DNA of 64,000 bases from Pseudomonas fluorescens (GTDB lineage: Bacteria; Pseudomonadota; Gammaproteobacteria; Pseudomonadales; Pseudomonadaceae): assembly GCF_001307155.1 (NCBI RefSeq), contig NZ_CP012830.1, positions 3,904,501-3,968,500 of the forward strand, given 5' to 3'. Shown in pieces: positions 45,274-55,331 of the stretch; position 1 is the stretch's first letter; each line of letters begins with the position of its first letter. A model generated the notes under the pieces. It saw only the letters and a list, made by a program, of their open reading frames with translations, was not told the origin of the DNA and ran no database searches. A program made the translations under genes and the position numbers.

Positions 45274-45743
45274 ATCTGTTGCGAGAGCAATTGGCCGTCG
45301 GCCATGCGCAGGCGTTTGGACAGCGACACGGCAATAGCACGGATGATCTTCGCGGCGATTTTCGGTGCGTCGTTGAGCATCTTTTCCAGCGAGTCCTTGC
45401 CCAGGTTGAGCAGTTGGCAATTGCTCGCCGCCACGCAACTGGCCGAGCGCCGTTCGCCATCGAGGACAGCCATTTCGCCGAATGCCCGGCCGCTGCGCAG
45501 CGTTGCGATCGTCACCGGCTTGCCGTCGCTATTGGTTTTCTGCACCGCCACCTGACCCGAGTGAATGATGCACATGAAGCTGCCGGCATCACCTTCGTGG
45601 AAGATCTCCTGGCCCTCGGCGATGGTGCTGATGCTGAAGTAGCCGGCAGCCGCCGTGAAATCGGCCAGTTGCAGTTGATCGAACAGGCCGCAGTCCATCA
45701 GCCAGTCGCGAATTTCTTTGTTCAACAGGGTCGGTTCTGACAT
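45270..45743 (-). CDS. Cyclic-nucleotide-binding domain protein, 157 aa
   Basis: A lone Crp-like cNMP-binding domain: AEGQEIFHEGDAGSFMCIIHSGQV and GRAFGEMAVLDGERRSAS, the phosphate-binding cassette with its Gly-Glu and Arg. No DNA-binding domain follows. The ATG at 45743 (MSEPTLLNK) is used. Its last bases overlap the small secreted gene tail to tail. Confidence 0.9.
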   Translation of the reverse strand: MSEPTLLNKEIRDWLMDCGLFDQLQLADFTAAAGYFSISTIAEGQEIFHEGDAGSFMCIIHSGQVAVQKTNSDGKPVTIATLRSGRAFGEMAVLDGERRSASCVAASNCQLLNLGKDSLEKMLNDAPKIAAKIIRAIAVSLSKRLRMADGQLLSQQI

Positions 45744-45805
45744 GTCATCACAGTCTTTTTCTTGTGTGTTGCCGGTTCGGGCTTTGTGGGTAATTGCCAA
45801 TCCCT

Positions 45806-45829
45806 TGTGGGAGCGAGCCTGCTCCCACA
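45806..45829. repeat. Single REP-like palindrome
   Basis: TGTGGGAGCGAGCCTGCTCCCACA is a near-perfect palindrome of the type spread through pseudomonad intergenic regions; it lies between two same-strand genes. Confidence 0.85.
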
Positions 45830-45858
45830 TTTAAGACTCATACGCCTTGCAGAGTTCT

Positions 45859-47913
45859 TCAGGCGATTCCCAATACCTTGAAAACAAATGCGTATTCGAG
45901 GGCTACGTCACGTAATCCTTGATAACGCCCGCTCATCCCGCCATGACCGGCACCCAGTTCGGTCTTGAGCAGCAACAGATTATTGTCGGATTTGGTCGCT
46001 CGCAACTTGGCCACCCACTTGGCCGCTTCCCAATACTGCACGCGGCTGTCGTTGTAGCCGGCGATCACCAGGGTTGCCGGATAGGCGTGAGCGCCGACGT
46101 TTTCGTACGGCGCGTATGCCTTGATCCGATCATAAACTGCCAGCTCTTCAGGATTGCCCCATTCGTCGTATTCGGTGACGGTCAGCGGCAAGTCCGGATC
46201 GAGCATGGTGTTGAGCACGTCGACGAACGGCACCTCGGCAATCGCCGCCGCAAACAGTTCCGGGCGCTGGTTGAGCACCGCGCCGATCAGCAATCCGCCG
46301 GCACTGCCGCCGCTGATGGCCAGTTGTTTTGAGGTAGTGAAGCCGTTGGCGATCAGGTGTTCGGCGCAGGCGATGAAGTCGTTGAAGGTGTTCTGCTTGT
46401 GTTCCTGCTTGCCGGCGCGATACCAGGCTTCGCCCAGCTCACCGCCGCCGCGCACATGGGCGATGGCGAAGGCCATGCCGCGATCGAGCAGGCTCAGGCG
46501 CGCGTGGGAGAACCACGGGTCGAGGCTTTCGCCGTAGGCGCCGTAGCCGTAAAGGTAAAGCGGCGTCGGCTTGCCGAGCATTTCACGTTTGACCACCAGG
46601 CTGATCGGCACCTGTGTGCCATCGGGCGCGGTCGCCCACAGGCGCTGACTGACATAGGCATCGGCGTCGAAAGGGCCGAGCACCTGGGTTTCCTTGAGGA
46701 CTTTCTGTTCGCCGCTGGCGAGGGTGAGCTGGCGAATCTGCGCCGGGCGATTCAACGCCTCGTAACGCAGACGGATCTTGTCGCTGGCAAACTCCAGGCT
46801 GTTTTGCACATGCAGGCTGTAGGCCGCGTCTGGCAGTTGCACGCGGTAAGCAGGCAGGCCTTGTGGGTGAACTTCGATGATCGGCAAACCGCCTTCGCGC
46901 AGGCTCAGGGTCATGGCCGAGGTATTCAAGCTCATGCCGTCAAGCATCACCGTGTCGCTGTGAGGGATCAGGTTTTGCCAGTCGCTTTCGGTTGGCGCAA
47001 CCCCGGTGTCGGCAGCCTGATACAGCGCAAAGTTGATGCCGTCGCGGTTGCTGCGAATCAGCCAGGTCCATTGGTCGTCGAGCTTGCCGTGGTCGACGTC
47101 GTACTCGTGATCTTCAACCCGTGGTGCCAGGCAGGTGAAGGCCTGCTGTGGCTGCGACGCATCGAGCACCCAGACTTCGCTGGTGGTTTTGCTGCCCAGC
47201 GACAGCAGCAACTGGCGTTCGGAGCTTGAACGGTAGCAGTGCAGGAAAAACCGTCCGTCCGCTTCATGGAAGACTTCTTCAGCGGCGGTACCGTCGAGAC
47301 GATAGCGAAACAGCTTGTGTGGGCGATGGGTGTCATCCAGTTCGCCGAAAAACAGCGTCAGGCTGTCGTTGGCCCAGGTCATGCTGCCGTCGCAATTGTC
47401 GAATGCCAGTTCGCTGACCTTGCCGTTGGACAGCTCCTTGACGAACAGCGTGTAAATCTCTTCACCGCTGGTATCGAGGCTGTAGGCCAGGCGCTGGTGG
47501 TCCGGGCTGATGCTGAAGGCGCCCAGCGAAAAAAAACCGCCATTGGCCAGCACATTGGGGTCGAGCAGCAGCTGTTCCTGGCTTTCGTCGACCAGCAGGC
47601 TGTCGTCGGCCGGACGCGGGCAGCGGTAATGCCGGGCATATTCGTCACCGGCGACGGTGCGGGTGTAATACAGGTAGGGCCCCCACGGGGAGGGCAGCGA
47701 CAGGTCAGTTTCGAGAATCCGGCTTTTTATTTCGTTGAACAGGGTTTCTCGCAGCTCGGCCTGGTCGGCCAGTTGTGCTTCCTGATAGCTGTTTTCAGCC
47801 TTGAGGTAGTCGAGCACCTGTGCGCTGTCGCGCTCCTGCAGCCAGGCGTATGGGTCATCGCCGTCGGCCTTGTGGGCAATCGGGGCGCTGCAAACGTGGG
47901 CGGATAGGGGCAT
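45859..47913 (-). CDS. ptrB: Oligopeptidase B (S9 family), 684 aa
   Basis: N-terminal seven-bladed propeller and C-terminal alpha/beta hydrolase. Catalytic residues are visible: Ser in GGSAGGLLIG, Asp in GYNDSRVQYW and His in GAGHGGMSGR. The family's YGAYGESLDPWFSHARLSLLDRG and HVRGGGELGE are present. The ATG at 47913 (MPLSAHVC) gives the family length; a GTG at 47949 would add 12 residues. Cleaves short peptides after basic residues in the cytoplasm. Confidence 0.94.
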   Translation of the reverse strand: MPLSAHVCSAPIAHKADGDDPYAWLQERDSAQVLDYLKAENSYQEAQLADQAELRETLFNEIKSRILETDLSLPSPWGPYLYYTRTVAGDEYARHYRCPRPADDSLLVDESQEQLLLDPNVLANGGFFSLGAFSISPDHQRLAYSLDTSGEEIYTLFVKELSNGKVSELAFDNCDGSMTWANDSLTLFFGELDDTHRPHKLFRYRLDGTAAEEVFHEADGRFFLHCYRSSSERQLLLSLGSKTTSEVWVLDASQPQQAFTCLAPRVEDHEYDVDHGKLDDQWTWLIRSNRDGINFALYQAADTGVAPTESDWQNLIPHSDTVMLDGMSLNTSAMTLSLREGGLPIIEVHPQGLPAYRVQLPDAAYSLHVQNSLEFASDKIRLRYEALNRPAQIRQLTLASGEQKVLKETQVLGPFDADAYVSQRLWATAPDGTQVPISLVVKREMLGKPTPLYLYGYGAYGESLDPWFSHARLSLLDRGMAFAIAHVRGGGELGEAWYRAGKQEHKQNTFNDFIACAEHLIANGFTTSKQLAISGGSAGGLLIGAVLNQRPELFAAAIAEVPFVDVLNTMLDPDLPLTVTEYDEWGNPEELAVYDRIKAYAPYENVGAHAYPATLVIAGYNDSRVQYWEAAKWVAKLRATKSDNNLLLLKTELGAGHGGMSGRYQGLRDVALEYAFVFKVLGIA

Positions 47914-48013
47914 GAAGGACTCTCGGGCGTAATGTAAAAATGGCTTCACAGACAGCGGGGCAGCCTGATCGGTGAAAAGCCGTTATCATAAGCGCCTCTT
48001 TGCCTGCCTTGCC

Positions 48014-48511
48014 ATGGACACCATGACCGAGAACGACTATCTGATCGCTTGGGGCCTTTACGCCTTTGCCGCTTTAGGCTGCCTGTTGGTGTGGATGCGG
48101 CTGACCCGCTGGATGTGGCGCTGGTTGCGCGAGCCACTGCGTCTGCTCATGGTCGTGCTGTTGTTCAGCCCGACCATTATCGACCCGGTAAAGGAAAAAT
48201 TCGCCCCGGCCATCGCCATTACTGCCCTGGACCTGCTGTTCAAGGTCGGTAACAACATCTGGCGCGCGATCTCCGACCTGGTCATGTACAGCATGATCGC
48301 TTTCGGCATTTACCTGATCTTCGCGTTGATCCGCTTTCCCATCGAGCGCGCCGCCAATGCTCGCAAGGAGCGGGAGGCCGCCGCGAAAGCCGCTGCCAAG
48401 GCTGCCGATCCGGATGATGACCAGCCCTTTGGCGGTGCTGGTGACGATCGTTATGGTCGTCCGCCGGTTCCGAGCAACCCCCAGCGTTCGCGAGTTGAAC
48501 CCCGTCTTTGA
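48014..48511 (+). CDS. Small membrane protein, 165 aa, unknown function
   Basis: Three hydrophobic segments (about 8-28, 40-60 and 85-110) then a charged tail (AANARKEREAAAKAAAKA) rich in Ala, Lys and Pro. Start probably the ATG at 48014 (MDTMTEND), with an alternative ATG three codons later. Lies head-to-head with ptrB and just upstream of the amidotransferase gene. Confidence 0.78.
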   Translation: MDTMTENDYLIAWGLYAFAALGCLLVWMRLTRWMWRWLREPLRLLMVVLLFSPTIIDPVKEKFAPAIAITALDLLFKVGNNIWRAISDLVMYSMIAFGIYLIFALIRFPIERAANARKEREAAAKAAAKAADPDDDQPFGGAGDDRYGRPPVPSNPQRSRVEPRL

Positions 48512-48543
48512 CGTTGCCCCGGCATTGAAGCGAGAGTCCAGGC

Positions 48544-49320
48544 ATGTGTGAATTATTGGGCATGAGCGCCAATGTACCGACCGATATCGTGTTCAGCTTC
48601 ACCGGGCTGATGCAGCGTGGCGGTCGAACCGGCCCGCATCGGGACGGTTGGGGCATCGGGTTTTATGAGGGCCGTGGCCTGCGCTTGTTTCAGGACCCGG
48701 CGGCGAGTTGTGAGTCCGAAGTCGCGCAGCTGGTGCAGCGCTATCCAATCAAAAGCGAAGTGGTGATCGGGCATATCCGCCAGGCCAACGTCGGCAAGGT
48801 CTGCCTGTCCAACACTCATCCGTTCGTGCGTGAGTTGTGGGGTCGCAACTGGTGTTTCGCACATAACGGCCAACTCACTGACTTTCAGCCGACCGCCAGT
48901 TTTTACCGGCCGATTGGCGACACCGACAGCGAAGCGGCATTCTGCGATGTACTCAACCGCGTGCGTGAAGCCTTCCCGGAGCCGGTTGAAGTCGAGCAGT
49001 TGCTACCGAGCCTGGTGGCGGCGTGCGCCGAATACCGCAGCAAAGGTGTGTTCAATTGCCTGTTGAGCGACGGCGACTGGCTGTTCTGTTATTGCTCGAG
49101 CAAATTGGCGCACATCACCCGACGCGCGCCGTTTGGTCCGGCACGCTTGAAGGATGCGGACGTCATCGTCGACTTCCAGGCCGAAACCACGCCCAACGAT
49201 GTGGTGACGGTCATTGCCACCGAACCCCTGACCGAAAACGAAACCTGGACCCGTTACGAACCGGGCCAATGGAGCCTGTGGCGACGCGGTGAATGCGTCA
49301 GCCAGGGCAAGACCGAATAA
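48544..49320 (+). CDS. yafJ: Class II glutamine amidotransferase (YafJ-like), 258 aa
   Basis: Starts MCELLGM, the N-terminal catalytic Cys2 of Ntn-type amidotransferases, followed by HRDGWGIGFYE, VVIGHIRQANVGK and the CFAHNGQL oxyanion/glutamine loop. There is no synthase domain. Same strand and near the DUF2937 gene. Confidence 0.92.
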   Translation: MCELLGMSANVPTDIVFSFTGLMQRGGRTGPHRDGWGIGFYEGRGLRLFQDPAASCESEVAQLVQRYPIKSEVVIGHIRQANVGKVCLSNTHPFVRELWGRNWCFAHNGQLTDFQPTASFYRPIGDTDSEAAFCDVLNRVREAFPEPVEVEQLLPSLVAACAEYRSKGVFNCLLSDGDWLFCYCSSKLAHITRRAPFGPARLKDADVIVDFQAETTPNDVVTVIATEPLTENETWTRYEPGQWSLWRRGECVSQGKTE

Positions 49321-49333
49321 GGAACACCTTTCT

Positions 49334-49876
49334 ATGTTGCTCAGTTATTTGCGGCTGGTGTTGTTTGCGATCGGCCTGTTGGTGGGTGTGCAGGTGCCGG
49401 GTTTCATCAACGACTACGCCAAGCGGGTCGAGGCGCACCTGATCGAAGCGCAGACCGGCTTGCGGGGTTTTCAAGGCACCGCCGAGCAGTTCTTCAAGGG
49501 CGATCTGCAAGCATTGGTTGCTCATTACCGTGCCAGTGACGACCCGGTGTTTCGCAGCGATGCCGACAGCCTGAGCACCTTGCTCACTCGCCAATTGGCG
49601 CTGGACAAGCAATTCCAGGCCATGCAAGGCCCGTGGTACATCCGCTTCTTGCAGGTGGTGTTGGCGGCTGACCCGGATATTCGCAAGGAAACCTGGAATG
49701 GCTACAGCTACCAGCTGTTGCTGACACCTGAAGCCATGGGCTGGGGGCTGAGCGGGGCGATGTTGCTGTCGTTCGGTCTGGAATGCCTGTTCCGCCTGAT
49801 CGACTGGGTGGTGTTGGGCGGCAAGCGCCTGCGCCAGAGCCGGCCGATCGAAGAGCGTGATTTGCGCGGTTTGTAA
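49334..49876 (+). CDS. DUF2937 family membrane protein, 180 aa
   Basis: N-terminal membrane helix, then VPGFINDYAKRVEAHL, a helical middle and a second hydrophobic segment (GWGLSGAMLLSFGLECLF), as in DUF2937. The ATG at 49334 lies 14 bases after the amidotransferase stop. A perfect 28-bp hairpin follows. Confidence 0.88.
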   Translation: MLLSYLRLVLFAIGLLVGVQVPGFINDYAKRVEAHLIEAQTGLRGFQGTAEQFFKGDLQALVAHYRASDDPVFRSDADSLSTLLTRQLALDKQFQAMQGPWYIRFLQVVLAADPDIRKETWNGYSYQLLLTPEAMGWGLSGAMLLSFGLECLFRLIDWVVLGGKRLRQSRPIEERDLRGL

Positions 49877-49884
49877 CACCCTTC

Positions 49885-49950
49885 GTAGGAGCACGGCTTG
49901 CCGGCGATGGCGTCCTTGAGATCGCCATCGCCGGCAAGCCGTGCTCCTAC
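49885..49950. repeat. Perfect 28-bp inverted repeat (REP type)
   Basis: GTAGGAGCACGGCTTGCCGG plus GATGGCG on the left is exactly answered on the right, with a 10-base loop. It is 9 bases after the DUF2937 stop and may also act as a terminator. Belongs to a different REP class from the GCGAGGGAGC elements. Confidence 0.9.
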
Positions 49951-50018
49951 AGCATCTGCGCAAGCCCTCGATCTCGATCCCCCGAAACCGGAACCGACTC
50001 CTACGGCGATTGGGTTAT

Positions 50019-52130
50019 TTACCAATCGATCGAGTAGCTCATGCTCAACGTACGGCCTTCGGCGTTGGCGAACGGCGCTTTGGCGTTGGCCTGGGCGAAC
50101 AGGTTGACGTAGGTACGGTCGGTCAGGTTGTACACCCCACCTTCGAGACGCCCGACCGGCAATCGCACCGATCCCAGCAAGTCCACCAGCGTATAGCCCT
50201 TGATGTCGCGCCCGTTGTTGTCCTTGGCGGCGGCGTCGTAACTGGCCAGGCGCATGCCTTGCAAACGCAGGGTGTAGTCATCTTCGGTGTAGCCGACAAA
50301 CAGCGTGGTCTTGGCCGGTGAGATGCGTGTCGCCGGCAGGTCGATCCATTTGCCGTTCTGCTCGGTCTCGCCTTTGGCCCACGCATAAGTGCCCCCCACC
50401 GACCAGTGATCGGTCGCGCGGTAGGTCAGGCTGTTTTCGATGCCGCGTACCCGTTCCTTCTGGTTGATCAGGCGCAGGACGCGATCATTGGCATCGTAGA
50501 ACTGGGTCACGTCCGAGGTGTTTTCATACACGGTGACGTCGGCCTGCCACTGGTCCCAGTTACCGCGCCAGCCCAGCTCGTAGCTGTCGACCTTGATGGC
50601 CTGGGCGTTGAGGCTCTGGATGTCGAAAGTGCTGTTGACGTCACGCAAGAAGCGCTGGATATCCGGCAGCGAAAAACCCTGGCTGTAATTGGCGAAGAGG
50701 TCCTGGTTCTCGCTCAGGTGATAGACCGCGCCCAGGTTATAGAGCGTGGCGTCATATTTGAGGGTGTCGCCGGGCAGGGTGGCGCGGACGCCGGTCTGGA
50801 CGATCTGACCGTAGGCGATGCTGTCGGCGACCTCACTTTCGATCCACTCGCGGCGCACACCGCCACGCAAGGTCCAGTCGCCAACGTCCCAGGACATTTG
50901 CCCGAACAGCGCCTTGGTGGTGGTTTCGAGATCCGGGCCCATCTCGTAGGTGGTGCCGGTCTTGCTGTAAGTCAGCCCTTTGAGGGTGTACTGGTCGCCA
51001 CGCTGGCGCGAGCGCTCGTGATCGTAGTCGGCGCCCCAGACCAGATTGCCCGTAGCGCTGCCGATGGCCGGCAACGGCGTGTCGATGGCCGCGCGCAAGC
51101 CGTAGACATCCTGCACGCTGTTGTTGTCGGCGATCCCGGCCTTGCCCCGCGACAGGTCCGGGAAGAACAGCGCGTCGGCCCGACGCCAGTAGCTTTCCAG
51201 CTGCAGGCCCTGACCGTAGAAGTCCTTGTCGGTGTAGTTGAGGTTGACCGCCTGGTTATGGGTGTAGGGCTGGTCGTCGAGTTTCAGCCCTTTGACCGCT
51301 ACGGCTTGCTGCAGGTTTTTCGGGTCTTTGGTGAAGTCCGTGTCCTGCTGGTCCTTGTAGTCCTGCAGCGACAGGCTGAGTTTTTTGTCGGCATCCAGTT
51401 CGTAACCGAAACGACCTTGCAGGTCATAGGTTTCGGTGTCCATGTTGCTGCCCTGGGAGGTGTCCTGAGGGATGCGCTTGCCGTTGCCATCGAACTGATC
51501 GTTGCGCTGGGTCAGGTCGGCGGACACGTACCAGTCCAGCGCGTCCTTGCGCCCGGTCGCACTCTGGAAAGCTTCATAGGCGAAGCCTTTGCTGTTGAGA
51601 TTGTTGCCGCTGGTCAGGCCCAGTTTGCTGCTATAGGCAATATCCTGGCCCTGGTTGCGCTTGGTGATGATGTTGATGATGCCGCCTGAAGCGCCGGCAC
51701 CGTAGATGCTGCTGGCGCCGGAAATCACTTCGATGCGCTCGATGCTGGCCGGCGCGATGCTGTTGAGCTGGCGGAAGTTGTCGCGCGTAGCGTTCTGCGA
51801 TACGCCGTCGATCAACACCAGCATGTTGCGCCCGCGCAGGGTCTGGCCGAAGTTGCTCATCCCGCCGCTGGACGGCGCAAGGCCGGGCACCAATTGCCCA
51901 AGAATGTCGGAGACTCGGCGACCCGCGCCGCTTTGCTCGCGGACCTGCTGTTCGTCGATGACCTGGACCGAGCCTGGAATCGAGGCGATGCTCGCCTCGC
52001 TACGAGTCGCGGAGACGACGGTGGCTTGCATGTTCAGGGTGCCGGGTTGCTGTTCGGTCTCCTCGGCCCAGGTTTGGGCGCTGAAGGAGCCAAGCAGCGG
52101 AATCAACAGAGAAAGTTTGGTTCGGGTCAT
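50019..52130 (-). CDS. TonB-dependent siderophore receptor, 703 aa
   Basis: Signal peptide ends near TWAEE. The plug starts with ATVVSATRSEASIASIPGSV, includes LRGRNMLVLIDGV, IERIEVISGASSIYGAGASGG and NIITKRNQG. A 22-strand barrel ends in YSIDW with a terminal aromatic residue. No N-terminal signalling (STN) domain, so no sigma/anti-sigma loop is expected. ATG at 52130; a longer frame upstream is not part of this protein. Sits 14 bases after the MFS exporter gene and is the uptake arm of the siderophore locus. Confidence 0.95.
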   Translation of the reverse strand: MTRTKLSLLIPLLGSFSAQTWAEETEQQPGTLNMQATVVSATRSEASIASIPGSVQVIDEQQVREQSGAGRRVSDILGQLVPGLAPSSGGMSNFGQTLRGRNMLVLIDGVSQNATRDNFRQLNSIAPASIERIEVISGASSIYGAGASGGIINIITKRNQGQDIAYSSKLGLTSGNNLNSKGFAYEAFQSATGRKDALDWYVSADLTQRNDQFDGNGKRIPQDTSQGSNMDTETYDLQGRFGYELDADKKLSLSLQDYKDQQDTDFTKDPKNLQQAVAVKGLKLDDQPYTHNQAVNLNYTDKDFYGQGLQLESYWRRADALFFPDLSRGKAGIADNNSVQDVYGLRAAIDTPLPAIGSATGNLVWGADYDHERSRQRGDQYTLKGLTYSKTGTTYEMGPDLETTTKALFGQMSWDVGDWTLRGGVRREWIESEVADSIAYGQIVQTGVRATLPGDTLKYDATLYNLGAVYHLSENQDLFANYSQGFSLPDIQRFLRDVNSTFDIQSLNAQAIKVDSYELGWRGNWDQWQADVTVYENTSDVTQFYDANDRVLRLINQKERVRGIENSLTYRATDHWSVGGTYAWAKGETEQNGKWIDLPATRISPAKTTLFVGYTEDDYTLRLQGMRLASYDAAAKDNNGRDIKGYTLVDLLGSVRLPVGRLEGGVYNLTDRTYVNLFAQANAKAPFANAEGRTLSMSYSIDW

Positions 52131-52144
52131 GACGTGGTCTTTTT

Positions 52145-53356
52145 TTAGTTTTGATAAGTGTGGGTGGATAAGGGTGTTGGGCCGGGTGTGGAGGTGAAGG
52201 ACCGCACCCAGCGAATTCCGATGGCGGCCAGCGCATAAGTCAGCGCCACCAGCCAGAAACTGTGCGCCAGCCCGACCAGCCCCATGCCGATCCCGCCGAG
52301 GACGGCACCGAGCAAGGCGCCAGCCTTGGCCGCGCTGTTGCCGAGGCCGAGGGCAAAACCCTGTTGGCTTGAAGCAACGGTGTTGGCGATCAGTGCATAG
52401 GCGACCGGCAGCAGGGCGCCTTGCCAGACACCCCAGACCAGCCGGCTGACGAGGAACCCCAGCCATTCGTTGGCCAGTGCCGTGGCCGCCAGTGTCAGGG
52501 CGCACAGCCAGGCGACGCCTTCGATGACGCGCAAGGTGTAGGCCGGTTGCCAGCGGTCGAACAGGCGTCCCCACAGCGGGGCGGAAATGGCCAGGGTCGC
52601 GGCGCTCGCCGCATAAGTGGCGCCGATCAGCCAGCTCGGTGCGTGCAGAATCTCGGCGACGTACAGCGCGTAGAACGGCTGCGGCATCATCTTCGCGGCC
52701 TGAATCAACACGATCACCAGCAAGATTCCACCGAGCCAGCCTTTGGGCAGGGCCACTGGCGCGACTGGTTTTTTCGTCGAGGCCCGGGCCTTGTCGGCCG
52801 GCAGGAAAAAACTCCCCAGTGCGCACAGCAGGCAAATCGCCGTCGCGCCATAACAGAGCAGGGCGAATCCCGAGATATCCATCAGCCAACCGCCCAGCAC
52901 CGGGCCGATCAACGAGCCGACGGCGGTCGCCGATTGCAGGCGGGCCAGGGTGTGGCCGCGCCGGGAATTGTCGCAGCAGGCCAGGGCATAGGCTTGCGCA
53001 GCGGCGAGAAACCCGGCCAATGCGCCTTGCATCACACGAATGCCCACCAGCAGCCACGGGTCGACGGTGATGGCCGCCAACCCTTGGCACAACGCCAATG
53101 CCAGCAACGCCCGAACGATCATCGGCTTGTGCCCGGTGCGATCACCCAACTGGCCCCACACGGGAGTCAGGAGCATGGCGGCGAGCATCGGGCCGGCATA
53201 GACCAGCGCCGATAACAGCGCTGTGTAGCCGGCGCCCTCTGGCCCGAGCAGATGGCGGATCTGCAAGGGCCAGAACGGGCCGCTCATTTCCATGGCACCC
53301 ATGGAGACCAACTGGATGACGATCAGCAGTCGCAACGCGCGACTGTCAGCGAGCAT
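52145..53356 (-). CDS. MFS exporter of the siderophore locus, 403 aa
   Basis: Twelve membrane segments with GQLGDRTGHKPMIVRALLA as the segment 2-3 motif and GPVLGGWLMD in segment 5. The gene overlaps the synthetase stop by 11 bases and is followed by the receptor. Export of the newly made siderophore to the periplasm or outside is the expected job, as for the MFS partners of other NIS loci. Confidence 0.9.
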   Translation of the reverse strand: MLADSRALRLLIVIQLVSMGAMEMSGPFWPLQIRHLLGPEGAGYTALLSALVYAGPMLAAMLLTPVWGQLGDRTGHKPMIVRALLALALCQGLAAITVDPWLLVGIRVMQGALAGFLAAAQAYALACCDNSRRGHTLARLQSATAVGSLIGPVLGGWLMDISGFALLCYGATAICLLCALGSFFLPADKARASTKKPVAPVALPKGWLGGILLVIVLIQAAKMMPQPFYALYVAEILHAPSWLIGATYAASAATLAISAPLWGRLFDRWQPAYTLRVIEGVAWLCALTLAATALANEWLGFLVSRLVWGVWQGALLPVAYALIANTVASSQQGFALGLGNSAAKAGALLGAVLGGIGMGLVGLAHSFWLVALTYALAAIGIRWVRSFTSTPGPTPLSTHTYQN

Positions 53357-55268
53357 GGGCGCTGGATCGCAGTGGGTTGCTCAAGCGTCCGACGATGTCG
53401 GCGTGGCTGTCGTGCAAGCGCATGCGCATGAACGATTTGGCCGGCCAGTCCTGTTCCAGCAAGGCCGCGCGCTCGCTGTCCCAGCGTGCCGGTTCGACGT
53501 GTTCGCGCAAGGCGTCGAAGCACTCTGCAACGTGCGCTGCCAATCGCTCCCACAGGAGGTTTTCCGATACGTTCCAGTGACGGGCGCAGAGCAACGTCAG
53601 CTCGCCGAGGTGGCACATGAACGTGGTGTGCAGGAGTTTGTCGCGGACAAAACCGGGCTCGTCGTACAGGGTCATTTTCGGATCGTGCAGCTGGATATCC
53701 AGACCCTTGGCATGCAGGGTCTTGCGATCGATGCGGATGTCGCCGAAGTCACGCAGTAACAGCCGATTCAACTGCCCGTCAGCGCCCATCACCATGAAGC
53801 TGTTTTGCTGGTGCGCTTCGAACGCCACGCCATACATCAGGTAAATGCCCAACAGGCTCGGTACGGCAATCGACAGGTAGTCATCGAAGAACGCCAGCAT
53901 GGCCTCGCTGTCGTCACGGCCCTGAGCCAGGCGTACCCAATCGCGCAGCAACGGTTGTTCGAATTCGTTGACGGCGAACAGGCTGCCGACCGGTATCGCC
54001 AACTCGCCTGCTTGCAGCAGGGTCAGCGGGTTGTCGCGGTACAGCACGGCAGCATGCCGGGACAGTTCGTCATTGGCCGGTTGTGGCGCGTAATGCACGC
54101 CGATGCGCTCCGGCACGATGTTCAGCAGACGCTGAATCTGCGGCTCCTGATCGAGAATATCCAGCAACAGCTGACTGATACGCGGCCCCATCCGGGCCGA
54201 GCGCGGCGACACGGTGCGCTGCACGCTGGTCAGGCGCAAGGCCACCGGCAACTTGACCATCGGCGCAACGCGACTGGCCTCCGGTACGACCGTGCGAAAG
54301 GACATGGTCGGGTGGCCAGTGAAGGCCACGATGTCGGTGACGATCAGCAGGTTGTCGGCGATTTCGTTGGCGAACGATTTTGGCAGCTCTTCTTCGGCTT
54401 GCCAGGGGTGCGACGGGAGCGGGAGGTAGTCCGTAACGTCCAGGCCCAGTTGCTGCAAATGGCGCTGCAATTGTTCGGCGGCCTGCGGGAAGTGACCTTG
54501 CCACCATTCCCAGTAATCGGCGCTGCCGGCCAGCGTTTCGACGTGGGCGTATTGGCGGTGCAGGGCGCACAGCACAACAGGGAAGCTCGCTTCGAACTCC
54601 GGCGAGAAAGCGATGACCTGAGTGGCGCTCAAGCCCAGTTTGGTCTTGTAGTTGGGGTGCCACGGATGGCCGAGCGTGCCCCACTGTTCGAGCAACGACG
54701 TCGGGTTCCGCTGACCGGGGCTGGTTTTGAGCCAGGCGAGCAGGTTGTCGTCGTGTTCGGTGCCGATCTGCTCTCTCAGACGTTCGGTCCATCCATGGTG
54801 GAACGCCAGGCACAGGGTGTCGTTGCTGTAGCTGTCATCCAGCTCGCGGGCCAGACGTTCCAGTACTTGCGGGGAGGCGGGCGGGTTCAGCTGGGTGGAG
54901 AGATGGGCGAGCAGTTCGCTGGGCAGCTGGATCTTGTGCGGCAGTGCGTCGGGGGTGTGCAGGACGATGCTGCCGCGCACATCCCAACTGTTCATCCTGC
55001 CACCGGACAGATGATCGAAGCACAGGTGTGCGCCGTTGCCCAGCGGCAACCAGCAGCGGCGGTTGTCATCGTATTCGCAGGTGTCGGGGTTGATCAGGTC
55101 TTCACGAAACAGCGCCTGGATCAGGCGTTGAAAACAGCGCTGGGCGGCGGGTTCCAGCGCATTGCTCAAATGATCGAGGGTGATGCGGTGGGACTGGAAA
55201 GCCTGGGTGCCAAGGGCTTCGCTCCAGTGTGCGAGCAGTTGCTGCTGTTGTTGCGTGTAGGCGCGCAT
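53346..55268 (-). CDS. NRPS-independent siderophore synthetase (IucA/IucC family), 640 aa
   Basis: Family motifs appear in order: GHPWHPNYKTKLGL (the conserved HPxHPxxK), PSHPWQ, RTVVPEASRVAPMVKLPVALRLTSVQRT-type nucleotide/carboxylate region, and the catalytic AFEAHQQNSFMV (HxQN). The C-terminal FhuF-like domain reads HLGELTLLCARHW. Only one synthetase is present, so the product should be a symmetric or mono-step NIS siderophore; rhizoferrin-like (two citrates on a diamine) is a reasonable guess. A candidate Fur site lies 64 bases upstream. Confidence 0.94.
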   Translation of the reverse strand: MRAYTQQQQQLLAHWSEALGTQAFQSHRITLDHLSNALEPAAQRCFQRLIQALFREDLINPDTCEYDDNRRCWLPLGNGAHLCFDHLSGGRMNSWDVRGSIVLHTPDALPHKIQLPSELLAHLSTQLNPPASPQVLERLARELDDSYSNDTLCLAFHHGWTERLREQIGTEHDDNLLAWLKTSPGQRNPTSLLEQWGTLGHPWHPNYKTKLGLSATQVIAFSPEFEASFPVVLCALHRQYAHVETLAGSADYWEWWQGHFPQAAEQLQRHLQQLGLDVTDYLPLPSHPWQAEEELPKSFANEIADNLLIVTDIVAFTGHPTMSFRTVVPEASRVAPMVKLPVALRLTSVQRTVSPRSARMGPRISQLLLDILDQEPQIQRLLNIVPERIGVHYAPQPANDELSRHAAVLYRDNPLTLLQAGELAIPVGSLFAVNEFEQPLLRDWVRLAQGRDDSEAMLAFFDDYLSIAVPSLLGIYLMYGVAFEAHQQNSFMVMGADGQLNRLLLRDFGDIRIDRKTLHAKGLDIQLHDPKMTLYDEPGFVRDKLLHTTFMCHLGELTLLCARHWNVSENLLWERLAAHVAECFDALREHVEPARWDSERAALLEQDWPAKSFMRMRLHDSHADIVGRLSNPLRSSAHAR

Positions 55269-55331
55269 CAGGTCCGACTCCTTCTGGACAGTTGTTTAGC
55301 TGAATGCGCGCTGAGAATACCGTCTAAAAAT

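Noticed and set aside
52131..53090. N-terminal extension of the TonB receptor frame
   Set aside because: It overlaps the MFS gene in another frame and lacks receptor sequence; the signal peptide begins at 52130.
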